The notes under the pieces are model-generated. The model searched no databases. It saw nothing but the letters and a program-made list of their open reading frames with translations, and was not told the DNA's origin. From contig NZ_CP132480.1 in assembly GCF_030770395.1 (NCBI RefSeq), positions 1,599,335 through 1,663,334 of the forward strand: a stretch of DNA of 64,000 nt, read 5' to 3'. Source of the DNA: Telluria beijingensis (GTDB taxonomy: Bacteria; Pseudomonadota; Gammaproteobacteria; Burkholderiales; Burkholderiaceae_D). A program made the position numbers and the translations under genes. The first letter of the stretch is position 1; the number at the start of each line of letters is the position of its first letter. Positions 47,004 through 56,098 of the stretch are shown piece by piece.

Positions 47004-48836
47004 TCACAGCACGTCGCTGGCGTGGTCGGCCAGGCGCGAGCGCTCGCCGCGCGCCAGGGTCACGTGGCCGCCATGGCTCCAGCCCTTGAAGCGGTCGACC
47101 ACATAGGTCAGGCCGCTCGAACCTTCGGTGAGGTAAGGCGTGTCGATCTGCGCGATATTGCCCAGGCACAGGATCTTGGTGCCGGGACCGGCGCGCGTGA
47201 CCAGGGTCTTCATCTGTTTCGGCGTCAGGTTCTGCGCCTCGTCGATGATGAGGAACTTGTTCACGAACGTGCGGCCGCGCATGAAGTTGAGCGACTTGAT
47301 CTTGATGCGCGAGCGGATCAGGTCTTGCGTGGCGGCGCGGCCCCAGTCGCCGGCATCGCCGTCGGACTTCATGAGCACCTCGAGGTTGTCGTCGAAGGCG
47401 CCCATCCATGGCGACATCTTTTCTTCCTCGGTACCCGGCAGGAAGCCGATGTCCTCGCCCACCGGCACCGTCACGCGGGTGACGATGATCTCGTTGTAGA
47501 GCTTGGTCTCGAGTACCTGCGCCAGGCCGGCCGCCAGCGCCAGCAGGGTCTTGCCGGTACCGGCCTGGCCCAGCAGGGTGACGAAGTCGACTTCCGGGTT
47601 CATGAGCAGGTTGAGGGCGAAGTTCTGCTCGCGGTTGCGCGCCGTGATGCCCCACACATTGTTCTTGTTGTGGCTATAGTCGCGCAGGGTCTGCAGCACC
47701 GCGGTCTTGCCGTTGATCGACTTGACCTGGGCGTACAGCGGCGACTGGCCATCCTTCGGCTCGAGGAACACGAACTGGTTCGCCAGCAGGGTCGGGATCA
47801 AGGGGCCAGTCACGCGGTAATAAGTGGCCGAGGTGCCGTTCTTGTTCTCCTGCCAGGATTCGACGTCCTGGCCGTGCTGGTCCCAGAAGTCGTCCGGCAG
47901 CTGGACGATGCCCGAGTACAGCAGGTCGGTGTCTTCCAGCACGTGGTCGTTGAAGTAATCCTCGGCCGGCAGGCCGATGGCGCGCGCCTTGATGCGCATA
48001 TTGATGTCTTTCGACACCAGTACGATGGCGCGGCCCGCCATCTGCTGCTCGAGCGCGCGCACGACGCCCAGGATCTGGTTGTCGGCCTTGCCCGACGGCA
48101 GGCCCTCGGGCAGGGCGGCGCTGGTCAGGCGGGTCTGGAACAAGAGGCGCCCCTTGGCGTCCTTGTTGCCCAGCTTGGACAGCGGGATGCCGGACTCGAT
48201 CGCATCGTCGTCGACGTTGGCGATCAGGGCGTCGAGCGTGCGCGAGACCTGGCGTGCATTGCGCGCGACTTCGGACATGCCTTTCTTGTGGTTGTCCAGC
48301 TCTTCGAGCGTCATCATCGGCAGGTAGACGTCGTGCTCCTCGAAGCGGAACAGCGAGGTCGGGTCATGCATCAGCACATTGGTGTCGAGCACGAACACCT
48401 TGGTGGTGCCGGAACGGTCGGCCTTGCGGCTGGTGGACGACTTGATGCCGACTTCGACCGGCTTGTGCTTTGCCGGATGCGGTTGATCGGCGTCGCTCTC
48501 GCGCAGCTTGGCGCTGACAGGCGCGGCGGCGGGCTTCGCGGTTTTAGCGGGCTTGCGGTTGACCGGGGCCTCGGTGCTCGCCTCATTGGCGGCGACGGCG
48601 GCTGGCGCCACCGCTGGAATGGAAACGGGCGCCTGGGCGGCGGCCAGGGTATCGGAAGCCTTGCGGCGTGCGCGCGATTTCGGCGTCGGCACGGCCTGGC
48701 CGCTGATCAGGTCCTCGACGTCGTCGTTGGCCTGGGCCGAGACGGGACGTACCGGCGATTTGCCGGGTTCGGCCTTGGGGTAATCTTTTGCCAGCAGCAT
48801 GGTCGCTGGCTGGGTAGGCATCTTTGGCAGTGGCAT
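47004..48836 (-). CDS. PhoH family protein (PIN-PhoH fusion)
   Basis: A 610-aa PhoH2-type protein. A low-complexity Ala/Pro N-terminus of about 140 residues is followed by a PIN RNase domain (VFVLDTNVLMHDP, then VSKDINMRIKA). The PhoH ATPase/helicase domain has Walker A GQAGTGKT at about 423-430 and Walker B FLIIDEAQNLTP. PIN-PhoH proteins act as RNA-unwinding ribonucleases in other bacteria. ATG at 48836 has only a weak ribosome site; ATGs at 48821 and 48800 are alternatives. Confidence 0.9.
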   Translation of the reverse strand: MPLPKMPTQPATMLLAKDYPKAEPGKSPVRPVSAQANDDVEDLISGQAVPTPKSRARRKASDTLAAAQAPVSIPAVAPAAVAANEASTEAPVNRKPAKTAKPAAAPVSAKLRESDADQPHPAKHKPVEVGIKSSTSRKADRSGTTKVFVLDTNVLMHDPTSLFRFEEHDVYLPMMTLEELDNHKKGMSEVARNARQVSRTLDALIANVDDDAIESGIPLSKLGNKDAKGRLLFQTRLTSAALPEGLPSGKADNQILGVVRALEQQMAGRAIVLVSKDINMRIKARAIGLPAEDYFNDHVLEDTDLLYSGIVQLPDDFWDQHGQDVESWQENKNGTSATYYRVTGPLIPTLLANQFVFLEPKDGQSPLYAQVKSINGKTAVLQTLRDYSHNKNNVWGITARNREQNFALNLLMNPEVDFVTLLGQAGTGKTLLALAAGLAQVLETKLYNEIIVTRVTVPVGEDIGFLPGTEEEKMSPWMGAFDDNLEVLMKSDGDAGDWGRAATQDLIRSRIKIKSLNFMRGRTFVNKFLIIDEAQNLTPKQMKTLVTRAGPGTKILCLGNIAQIDTPYLTEGSSGLTYVVDRFKGWSHGGHVTLARGERSRLADHASDVL

Positions 48837-49110
48837 CAGGTTCTCAATCTAAAAAAGTCTGGATGGACGTGCGCGCGCGGGCCACGTGGCGCGCTGCCGC
48901 ACGGATTCGATGCTACTAACGTGGGTTGCGGACGAACCGCGGAGTGGACTGCGAGGGAAATGTTTGCAGTATCTGTTTGCAGTACGGCCGGGCCAGGCAA
49001 TGCGCGGGCCCGGCGCGACACCGGAAGGAGACGATGCGAATGTGTTACGGGTTGACTCAAAATATGGGATAGCGATCCAGCAGGTTGAACAACTGGAGCC
49101 ATCCATGAAT

Positions 49111-49575
49111 TCAGGGCTGGCTCTTCAAAAATTCCAGCACTTCGGCGACGTGATCGTTGACTTTCACGCCACGCCATTCTTTCACCAATCGGCCTTGAGC
49201 GTCAATGACAAACGTACTGCGCTCGACCCCACGCACCTGTTTGCCATACATATTTTTCATCTTCATGACATTGAACTGCGTGCAGACGGCTTCGTCGGGA
49301 TCGGAGATCAGTTCGAACGGCAGGCCCAGCTTGCCCTTGAAGTTCTCGTGCGAGCGCAGCGAATCGCGGCTCAGGCCGACGATGTCGGCGCCGAGCGCCT
49401 GGAATTCGGGCCACGCTTCGCGGAAGGCGATGCTCTCGGTGGTGCAGCCAGGCGTATTGTCCTTGGGGTAGAAGTACAGCACAGTGTACCTGGCCGGACG
49501 GCCGAGCAGCTCGAAGGTCTGGCCACCGGTCATCGGGGCGGAAAATGGGGCGATGGTTGCTTGGCTCTCGGCCAC
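49111..49575 (-). CDS. bcp: Thioredoxin-dependent peroxiredoxin Bcp/PrxQ
   Basis: A 154-aa peroxiredoxin Q. The peroxidatic cysteine lies in YFYPKDNTPGCTTES. The position five residues later, which is Cys in E. coli Bcp, is not Cys here, so either the second cysteine (DEAVCTQFNV) resolves the sulfenate or it works as a 1-Cys enzyme. GTG at 49575 is taken as the start because AGGAG lies 6 nt upstream; longer frames to 49707 lack such a site. Confidence 0.9.
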   Translation of the reverse strand: MAESQATIAPFSAPMTGGQTFELLGRPARYTVLYFYPKDNTPGCTTESIAFREAWPEFQALGADIVGLSRDSLRSHENFKGKLGLPFELISDPDEAVCTQFNVMKMKNMYGKQVRGVERSTFVIDAQGRLVKEWRGVKVNDHVAEVLEFLKSQP

Positions 49576-49770
49576 GGGCTTCTCCTGGCAGTGACAGCGC
49601 GGCGCGCTGCCGGTGTTGTACCTCCCGGCGCATGGTGGCGGGGAGCGGCACTGGCATGATAATCCGGCCATGCCACCGGCCGCTAGTGCCCGCCCAGGCA
49701 GATTCACGACATTTACCCCGTTTAGGAATGTTTCTACCGATTCATGCCCAGCGGGGGCGGCGGCCCGGCC

Positions 49771-50145
49771 TCAGCCGCCGATGATCAGGGCCAGCGTGAC
49801 CTTGCGGCCTTCGCCCATCAGCACGTTGTAGGTGCGGCAGGCGGCCTGGCTGTCCATGCTCTCGACGCCGACGTGCATCGCCGACAGGCTGGCCACCAGG
49901 CACGGGTGGACGAAGCGCTGGCGCTCGCCGGTGCCGAGGATGACGACGTCCGGCGCATCCTTCGCGATTTCCTCGAAATGAAAGGCCGTCAAGTCCTCGA
50001 AGCGCGTCACGTTCCAGGGCCGCGGCGGGATTTCGGGCAGCACCGTCAGGCTGTAATTGAAACGTTCGGCATTGATTTCGACACCAGAAGCGTCGTAGCC
50101 GGTCACGGTCTGGTATTGTTGAGTGTTGTCGGAATGAAGCTTCAT
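49771..50145 (-). CDS. Mth938-domain (DUF498) protein
   Basis: A 124-aa small protein (MKLHSDNTQQYQTVTGYDASGVEIN...VVILGTGERQRF...DSQAACRTYNVLMGEGRKVTLALI). This pattern is the Mth938/NDUFAF3-like fold. Function in bacteria is unknown. It is divergent from alaA; the 131-bp gap between them must contain both promoters. Confidence 0.85.
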   Translation of the reverse strand: MKLHSDNTQQYQTVTGYDASGVEINAERFNYSLTVLPEIPPRPWNVTRFEDLTAFHFEEIAKDAPDVVILGTGERQRFVHPCLVASLSAMHVGVESMDSQAACRTYNVLMGEGRKVTLALIIGG

Positions 50146-50276
50146 GGCATGTGCCGATCTGGTTGGTCTCGCGGGGGCTCATTGTAACCGGATCGGCAAG
50201 GTTGCCTAATCGGGGCGCTTTCGGCAGAATGGTATTTTTCGCACTGCAACAGAGCACGCACACACCAGGGGATATC

Positions 50277-51500
50277 TTGCGACCGATTGCCAAATCCAAC
50301 AAGCTCGACGACGTCTGCTACGAAATCCGCGGGCCGGCCCTGGACAAGGCGCGCCAGATGGAAGAAGACGGCCAGAAGATCATCAAGCTCAATATCGGCA
50401 ACCTCGCCGTGTTCGGCTTCGACGCGCCGGACGAGATCGTGAGCGACATGATCCGCAATATGCACGGCGCTGCCGGTTATACCGATTCGAAGGGCATGTT
50501 CGCGCCGCGCAAGGCCGTCATGCACTACACGCAAGAGAAGAAGATCGCCGGCGTGGGCATGGACGACATCTACCTGGGCAATGGCGCCTCGGAGCTGATC
50601 GTGATGGCGATGCAGGGCCTCTTGAACAACGGCGACGAGGTGCTGGTGCCGGCGCCCGACTACCCGCTGTGGACCGCGGCGGTGAGCCTGGCCGGCGGCG
50701 CGCCGGTGCACTATGTGTGCGACGAGGGATCGGACTGGATGCCCGACATCGAGGACATGCGCCGCAAGATCACGCCGAACACGCGCGCGATCGTCGTCAT
50801 CAACCCGAACAACCCGACCGGCGCCCTGTATCCGCGCGAAGTCCTGCTCGACATCATCGAGCTGGCGCGCCAGCACCAGCTGATCGTCTACGCCGACGAG
50901 ATCTACGACAAGACCCTGTACGACGGGGCCGAGCACGTCTCGATCGCCTCGCTGGCCGACGACGTTCTGTTCGTGACCCTGAACGGCCTGTCGAAGAACT
51001 ACCGTTCCTGCGGCTACCGCGCCGGCTGGATGGTGGTCTCGGGCGAGAAGCGCCACGCGAAAGGCTATATCGACGGCCTGAACATCCTGGCCTCGATGCG
51101 CCTGTGCGCCAATGCGCCGGGCCAGTTCGCGATCCAGACCGCGCTTGGCGGCCACCAGAGCATCAAGGACCTGGTGGGGCCGGGCGGGCGCCTGTTGAAA
51201 CAGCGCGATCTCGCGCACAAACTGCTTACCGATATCCCGGGTGTGTCCTGCGTCAAGCCAAAAGCCGCGCTCTACATGTTCCCGCGCCTCGATCCGAAGA
51301 TGTATCCGATCACGGACGACCAGCAGTTCATCTGCGAACTGCTGTCCGAGGAAAAAGTGCTGCTGGTGCAAGGCACCGGCTTCAACTGGATCGCCCCGGA
51401 CCATTTCCGGCTGGTGTTCCTGCCCAATTCCGACGACCTGACCGACGCTTGCGGACGCATCGCGCGCTTCCTCGACGGTTACCGACGACGCCATGCCTGA
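50277..51500 (+). CDS. alaA: Glutamate-pyruvate (alanine) aminotransferase AlaA
   Basis: A 407-aa class I PLP aminotransferase very similar in motif order to E. coli AlaA (KLDDVCYEIRGPALDKAR, LNIGNLAVFGFDAPDEI, INPNNPTGALYP). The PLP lysine is in NGLSKNYRSCG and the phosphate-binding Arg in GYRAGWM. The TTG codon at 50277 is chosen as start because AGGGG is 5 nt upstream and the resulting N-terminus (M)RPIAKSNKL aligns with AlaA; longer frames to 50151 do not. It is followed 39 bp later by hom. Confidence 0.9.
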   Translation: MRPIAKSNKLDDVCYEIRGPALDKARQMEEDGQKIIKLNIGNLAVFGFDAPDEIVSDMIRNMHGAAGYTDSKGMFAPRKAVMHYTQEKKIAGVGMDDIYLGNGASELIVMAMQGLLNNGDEVLVPAPDYPLWTAAVSLAGGAPVHYVCDEGSDWMPDIEDMRRKITPNTRAIVVINPNNPTGALYPREVLLDIIELARQHQLIVYADEIYDKTLYDGAEHVSIASLADDVLFVTLNGLSKNYRSCGYRAGWMVVSGEKRHAKGYIDGLNILASMRLCANAPGQFAIQTALGGHQSIKDLVGPGGRLLKQRDLAHKLLTDIPGVSCVKPKAALYMFPRLDPKMYPITDDQQFICELLSEEKVLLVQGTGFNWIAPDHFRLVFLPNSDDLTDACGRIARFLDGYRRRHA

Positions 51501-51539
51501 ACGGGACAGGCGTCCTGACCATCACGAGAAACAGATTTT

Positions 51540-52859
51540 ATGAAACCGATTCAAGTTGGCCTCCTGGGTATCGGCACCGTCGGTGCCGGCACCTTCAACG
51601 TCCTTCAACGCAACCAGGAAGACATCCGCCGCCGCGCCGGACGCGGCATCGAGATTGCGATGATTGCCGCGCGCAATATCGAGCGCGCGCGCGACCTGAC
51701 CGGCGGCGCGGTCGAGATCGTGGCCGACCCGTTTGCGGTGGTCGACAACCCGGACATCGACATCGTCGTCGAGCTGATCGGCGGCTACGAGCTGCCACGT
51801 GAACTCGTGCTGAAGGCGATCGCCAACGGCAAGCATGTGGTGACGGCCAACAAGGCGCTGCTGGCGCTGCACGGCAACGAAATCTTCGCGGCGGCCCAGG
51901 AAAAAGGCGTAATGGTGGCCTTCGAGGCGGCCGTGGCCGGCGGCGTGCCGATCATCAAGGCGCTGCGCGAAGGCCTGACCGCCAACCGCATCGAATCGGT
52001 GGCCGGCATCATCAACGGCACCACCAACTTCATCCTCACCGAGATGCGCGAGAAGGGTTTGGATTTCGCTTCGGTCTTAAAACAGGCGCAGGAGCTGGGC
52101 TATGCCGAGGCCGACCCGACCTTCGACATCGAGGGCGTGGACGCCGCCCACAAGCTGACCATCATGTCGGCGATCGCCTTCGGCATCCCGGTGCAGTTCG
52201 ACAAGGCGTATGTGGAAGGCATCAGCCAGTTGCAGGCGGCCGACATCCGCTACGCCGAACAGCTCGGCTACCGCATCAAGCTGCTGGGCATTACCCGCCG
52301 CACCCATACCGAGTCGGGCGAGGGCGTCGAGCTGCGCGTGCACCCGACCCTGATCCCGGCTTCGCGCCTGATCGCCAACGTCGAAGGCGCGATGAATGCG
52401 GTGTTGGTGCAGGCCGACGCGGTCGGCGCCACGCTGTACTACGGCAAGGGCGCCGGCTCGGAACCGACCGCATCGGCCGTGATCGCCGACCTGGTCGACG
52501 TGACCCGCCTGGCGACGGTGGACCCGTACAGCCGCGTGCCGCATCTGGCTTTCCAGCCGAACCAGATGACCGACGTCGCCATCATGCCGATGTCCGAAAT
52601 CACCAGCAGCTACTACCTGCGCGTGCACGTGCAGGACAAGCTGGGCGTGATGGCCGACCTGACCCGCACGCTGGCCGATGCCGGCATCTCGATCGACGCC
52701 GTGATGCAGAAGGAGCCGGGCGACCAGGTCGATATCGACATCATCATGCTGACGCACCAGACGCGCGAGAAGAACATCGACGCGGCGATCGCCCGGATCG
52801 AAAGCCTGCCGGCGGTGATCGGCAAGGTGACGCGGATTCGGCTGGAAGCGCTGGGCTGA
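51540..52859 (+). CDS. hom: Homoserine dehydrogenase
   Basis: A 439-aa NAD(P)H-dependent enzyme that reduces aspartate semialdehyde to homoserine. Rossmann motif GLLGIGTVGAGTF, the catalytic segment AGIINGTTNFILTEM, and a C-terminal ACT domain (YYLRVHVQDKLGVMADLTRTL) for feedback by threonine. The alaA-hom order fits Burkholderiales, but thrC, which usually comes next, is absent; repeats follow instead. Confidence 0.96.
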   Translation: MKPIQVGLLGIGTVGAGTFNVLQRNQEDIRRRAGRGIEIAMIAARNIERARDLTGGAVEIVADPFAVVDNPDIDIVVELIGGYELPRELVLKAIANGKHVVTANKALLALHGNEIFAAAQEKGVMVAFEAAVAGGVPIIKALREGLTANRIESVAGIINGTTNFILTEMREKGLDFASVLKQAQELGYAEADPTFDIEGVDAAHKLTIMSAIAFGIPVQFDKAYVEGISQLQAADIRYAEQLGYRIKLLGITRRTHTESGEGVELRVHPTLIPASRLIANVEGAMNAVLVQADAVGATLYYGKGAGSEPTASAVIADLVDVTRLATVDPYSRVPHLAFQPNQMTDVAIMPMSEITSSYYLRVHVQDKLGVMADLTRTLADAGISIDAVMQKEPGDQVDIDIIMLTHQTREKNIDAAIARIESLPAVIGKVTRIRLEALG

Positions 52860-52894
52860 GCCAGGCTGGGTTAGGTTCCCTCAACACCGCTATC

Positions 52895-52978
52895 GTACGC
52901 ACGTCTTTCCCGCTCGTACGCACGTCGTTCCCGCTCGTACGCACGTCGTTCCCGCTCGTACGCACGTCGTTCCCGCGC
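52895..52978. repeat. Four-copy 21-bp tandem repeat
   Basis: The unit GTACGCACGTCGTTCCCGCT(C) is repeated four times (52895, 52916, 52937, 52958). The first copy has CTTT for CGTT and the last ends CGC. The unit contains ACGTCGTTCCCGC, which is one arm of the REP element that the last copy merges into. This suggests local slippage expansion from the REP edge. Confidence 0.9.
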
Positions 52979-53070
52979 AGGCGGGAACCCAAGTCTGGAT
53001 GAGTAGTCACCACGTTTGATGTAGTGGCTGCGCATCGTGCCTTGGGTTCCCGCCTGCGCGGGAACGACGT
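52964..53070. repeat. BIME: two inverted REP elements
   Basis: ACGTCGTTCCCGCGCAGG.. (52964-52994) and its inverse CTTGGGTTCCCGCCTGCG.. (to 53070) flank about 45 bp. These are the cleanest copies of the family, each with a CCCGCnnnnGCGGG hairpin. They lie just downstream of hom. Confidence 0.85.
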
Positions 53071-53074
53071 TTTG

Positions 53075-53212
53075 CGGATAGTGGTGGATGGTTGGCGACT
53101 CATCGTCATCGTCGAGCAGGGCGGTGGTGAGGAGCAGCAGATCCTGCTCGATATGCTCGAACAGCGCATTGGCGACGCTGGCGTAGCTGATGTGGAAGTT
53201 GGCGGAAGTCAT
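53075..53212 (-). other. Possible gene remnant (about 46 aa) cut by REP sequence
   Basis: A minus-strand frame from ATG at 53212 reads MTSANFHISYASVANALFEH and continues with an acidic DDDDESP stretch. It then runs straight into REP- and tandem-repeat-encoded residues ending at 52871. The first ~46 codons look protein-like, but there is no clear ribosome site. It may be a decayed gene end or a short hypothetical gene. The rest of 53213-53412 shows nothing I can assign beyond the promoter region of the next gene. Confidence 0.25.
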
Positions 53213-53412
53213 CCGCGGATTCTACCCTCGCTGCATTGCACCAATGTGCCGGATCAAACCGGATTTGACCGGCTTCAATCGTCCGTCTCGTACTACCCGG
53301 CAAGACTTGCGGTATCACGTGCAAATACGCAACCATGAATGTGAGAAACAGCGTTTGTTCCGCTGTGCTCGCCGTTGTACATTACGCACACCACAACACT
53401 TGACCATCGAGC

Positions 53413-55302
53413 ATGAGCCAACCGAGCCAGTTCTCCCTGCTGACCCAGCGCCGTTTCGGCCCGTTCTTCTGGACCCAGTTCCTGGGCGCGTTCAACGACA
53501 ACCTGTTCAAGACCGCGCTGCTGGTCGTCATGACCTATGACGCGATCAACTGGACCACGCTCGATCCCTCATTGCTGAACAACCTGATCCCGGGCCTGTT
53601 CATCCTTCCCTACGTCGTGTTCTCGGCCACCTCGGGCCAGATCGCGGACAAATTCGACAAGGCCAAGCTGGCGCGGATCGTCAAGATCGCCGAGATCGCG
53701 ATCATGCTGGTAGCCGGTATCGGCTGGATGACCCATACGCTGTGGCTGCTGATCGCGGCGGTGATCGGCATGGGCATGCATTCGACCCTGTTCGGGCCGG
53801 TCAAGTACGCCTACCTGCCGCAAAACCTGAAGCCCGACGAGCTGGTCGGCGGCAATGGCGTGGTGGAGATGGGCACCTTCGTCGGCATCCTGCTGGGTGA
53901 AGTGGCCGGCGCGATCCTGGTCGGCTACAAGCCCAACGGCATCATGCTGGTGGCCGGCGCGACCTTGCTGTTCGCCGTGCTGGGCCTGGCCGCCGCCTGG
54001 CGCATCCCGCCATCCCCGGCCCCGGCGCCCGAACTGCGCATCAGCAAGAATTTCATTGCCGAATCGTGGCGCAACCTGTCGTTCTCGCGCCAGAACCGTA
54101 CCGTGTTCCTGTCGATGCTCGGCAATTCCTGGTTCTGGTTCTATGGCGCCTTGCTGCTGGCCCAGTTCCCGGTGTTCTCCAAAGATTACCTGATGGGCGA
54201 CCACAGCGTGTTCGTGCTGTTGCTGACCGTATTCTCGCTCGGCATCGCTCTCGGCTCGCTGCTGTGCGAACGGCTGTCGGGCCACAAGGTCGAGATCGGC
54301 CTGGTGCCGTTCGGCTCGATCGGCCTGTCGGTGTTCGGCATCGACCTGTATTTCGCCAGCGAAGCGTTTATCGCCAGCACGGCGACGCTCGACTGGCTTG
54401 GCCTCTTGAGCCAACCGGGCGCCTGGCGCATCCTGGGCGACCTGGTGATGATCGGCGTGTTCGGCGGCTTCTACATCGTGCCGCTGTTCGCCCTGATCCA
54501 GACCCGCTGCGACCAGAAGCACGTCTCGCGCACCATCGCCGGCATGAACATCCTGAACGCGATCTTCATGGTCGCCTCGGCCGGCGTCGCGATCCTGCTG
54601 CTGGGGCAGGGCTTCAGCATCCCGCAACTGTTCCTGACCACGGCCCTGCTCAATGCGCTGGTGGCGGTCTACATCTTCTCGCTGGTGCCAGAATTCCTGA
54701 TGCGCTTCCTGGCCTGGCTGCTGATCCATACCGTGTACCGGGTGCGTACGGTGGACACGGCGCGCATCCCGACCGAGGGCGCGGCGGTGCTGGTCTGTAA
54801 CCACGTCAGCTATGTCGATGCGATCGTGATCAATGCCGCTAGCCCGCGTCCGATCCGCTTCGTGATGGACCACCGCATCTTCAAGACACCGTTCCTGCGC
54901 TGGATCTTCCGCGCCGTGAACGCGATCCCGATCGCGCCGGCCAAGGAAGATCCGTGGACGATGGAAAAGGCTTTCGTGGACATCGCCCAGGCCCTGCATA
55001 ACGGCGAGCTGGTGTGCATCTTCCCGGAAGGGCGGCTGACCTCGACCGGCGAGATCAACGAGTTCCGCAGCGGTATTGCGAAGGTGGTCGAGCGCAGCAA
55101 GGTGCCGGTGATCCCGATGGCGCTGCGCGGCCTGTGGGGCAGCTGGTTTACGCGTGACAAGAGCAATCTGTTCGGACGCAGGATCGCGCGTGGCATGCGC
55201 TCGCAACTGTCGCTGGCGGTCGGGCCGCCGGTGGCGCCGGAGCAGGCGACGCCGGAGTACCTGCAGCAGCAGGTGACGGCGCTGCGTGGGGACTGGAAGT
55301 AA
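53413..55302 (+). CDS. MFS transporter - acyltransferase fusion (LplT/Aas-like)
   Basis: A 629-aa inner-membrane protein. Residues 1 to about 420 are a major facilitator domain with about 12 helices, starting [20 protein letters not shown], typical of the LplT lysophospholipid flippase family. Residues about 435-629 are a PlsC-type glycerophospholipid acyltransferase with the HX4D motif CNHVSYVDA and [11 protein letters not shown]. It would take up lysophospholipids and reacylate them. It lacks the acyl-ACP synthetase domain found in E. coli Aas and in the longer three-domain fusions. Confidence 0.9.
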   Translation: MSQPSQFSLLTQRRFGPFFWTQFLGAFNDNLFKTALLVVMTYDAINWTTLDPSLLNNLIPGLFILPYVVFSATSGQIADKFDKAKLARIVKIAEIAIMLVAGIGWMTHTLWLLIAAVIGMGMHSTLFGPVKYAYLPQNLKPDELVGGNGVVEMGTFVGILLGEVAGAILVGYKPNGIMLVAGATLLFAVLGLAAAWRIPPSPAPAPELRISKNFIAESWRNLSFSRQNRTVFLSMLGNSWFWFYGALLLAQFPVFSKDYLMGDHSVFVLLLTVFSLGIALGSLLCERLSGHKVEIGLVPFGSIGLSVFGIDLYFASEAFIASTATLDWLGLLSQPGAWRILGDLVMIGVFGGFYIVPLFALIQTRCDQKHVSRTIAGMNILNAIFMVASAGVAILLLGQGFSIPQLFLTTALLNALVAVYIFSLVPEFLMRFLAWLLIHTVYRVRTVDTARIPTEGAAVLVCNHVSYVDAIVINAASPRPIRFVMDHRIFKTPFLRWIFRAVNAIPIAPAKEDPWTMEKAFVDIAQALHNGELVCIFPEGRLTSTGEINEFRSGIAKVVERSKVPVIPMALRGLWGSWFTRDKSNLFGRRIARGMRSQLSLAVGPPVAPEQATPEYLQQQVTALRGDWK

Positions 55303-55371
55303 GGGGCTTGACCGCGGTCCAGCGAAGATCTTGCCCAGTATGGCAAAAGCGCAAGTATTTTTCGCTGGCTC

Positions 55372-55380
55372 TGATATAAT
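55372..55380 (+). promoter_or_regulatory. Extended -10 promoter of the tRNA-Pro gene
   Basis: TGA-TATAAT gives a perfect -10 hexamer with a TGn extension, 12 bp before the mature tRNA 5' end. No clear -35 box is needed or seen. Confidence 0.7.
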
Positions 55381-55391
55381 TGTTGGCTAGT

Positions 55392-55468
<77 letters not shown>

Positions 55469-55482
55469 AAAGAATCAACGAG

Positions 55483-55509
55483 AAGGCCAACTGCAGAGTT
55501 GGCCTTTTT
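55483..55509 (+). terminator. Terminator after tRNA-Pro
   Basis: A perfect 10-bp stem, AAGGCCAACT (55483-55492) with AGTTGGCCTT (55497-55506), has a 4-nt loop and a T5 run. Confidence 0.9.
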
Positions 55510-55527
55510 GTTTTGTGAAAAATTACC

Positions 55528-55577
<50 letters not shown>

Positions 55578-55668
55578 ACAGTATTGCCATTTTCGACCGA
55601 TACAGCACTTCGGTGCGTAAGTTGCATCAGCGAGCGGGGACATACGCACAAAACACGCCAGGTTTCAG

Positions 55669-55779
55669 ATGGCAACATAGTAGTGTAACTTCTCTATATG
55701 GCAATAAAGTAGTCCATTGACTTGTCATGAAAATGGTACTAAAGTAGTGTATATCGATCATATACTACTTTAATGCCAT
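55669..55779. promoter_or_regulatory. hipBA promoter with four operator copies
   Basis: Four 16-bp copies of ATGGCAnTAAAGTAGT: 55669-55684, 55698-55713, 55733-55748 (direct) and 55764-55779 (inverted). A promoter TTGACT (55717-55722)-N17-TAAAGT (55740-55745) overlaps copy 3. Copies 3 and 4 form an inverted pair around a 15-bp centre that should contain the transcription start, and copy 4 reaches into the hipB start codon. This is the layout expected for HipB autorepression. Confidence 0.75.
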
Positions 55780-56095
55780 GAAAACTCATGACGAGGTTGC
55801 CAAAGTTTTACGCACTGCGATCGATCATCGCGGAGTATCACAAGCTCGACTTCGAGAAGAGGCAGCTATCTCGCAGCGCACCCTGACGAATGTCCTCAGT
55901 GGCACCGAAGACTTCAAGATGAGTACGCTTTTTAGCCTGGCCGACCGACTGGGACTTGAAATGGTGCTGGTGCCAAAAAGCGTGGTGCAGGCTGTCTCTG
56001 CTGGTCCGGTATCGCAGCCAATGGTGAAGACGCGCGTTCAGAAAGCGCTCGAGCTTTCGATGGCACAAAAACCGCATGTAAATCGCAAGGGCTGA
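55778..56095 (+). CDS. hipB: HipB-like antitoxin, helix-turn-helix regulator
   Basis: A 105-aa protein with an XRE-type helix-turn-helix (HRGVSQARLREEAAISQRTLTNVLSGTEDFKMSTLF split over residues 17-52). The basic C-terminal tail may contact the toxin. It is 3 bp upstream of the HipA-type toxin. It is expected to neutralise the kinase and repress the operon at the four upstream repeats. Codon use is AT-richer than the flanking genes. Confidence 0.85.
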   Translation: MKTHDEVAKVLRTAIDHRGVSQARLREEAAISQRTLTNVLSGTEDFKMSTLFSLADRLGLEMVLVPKSVVQAVSAGPVSQPMVKTRVQKALELSMAQKPHVNRKG

Positions 56096-56098
56096 TTC

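Noticed and set aside
52895..52978. CRISPR array
   Set aside because: The 21-bp units are contiguous with no spacers, and no cas genes are nearby.
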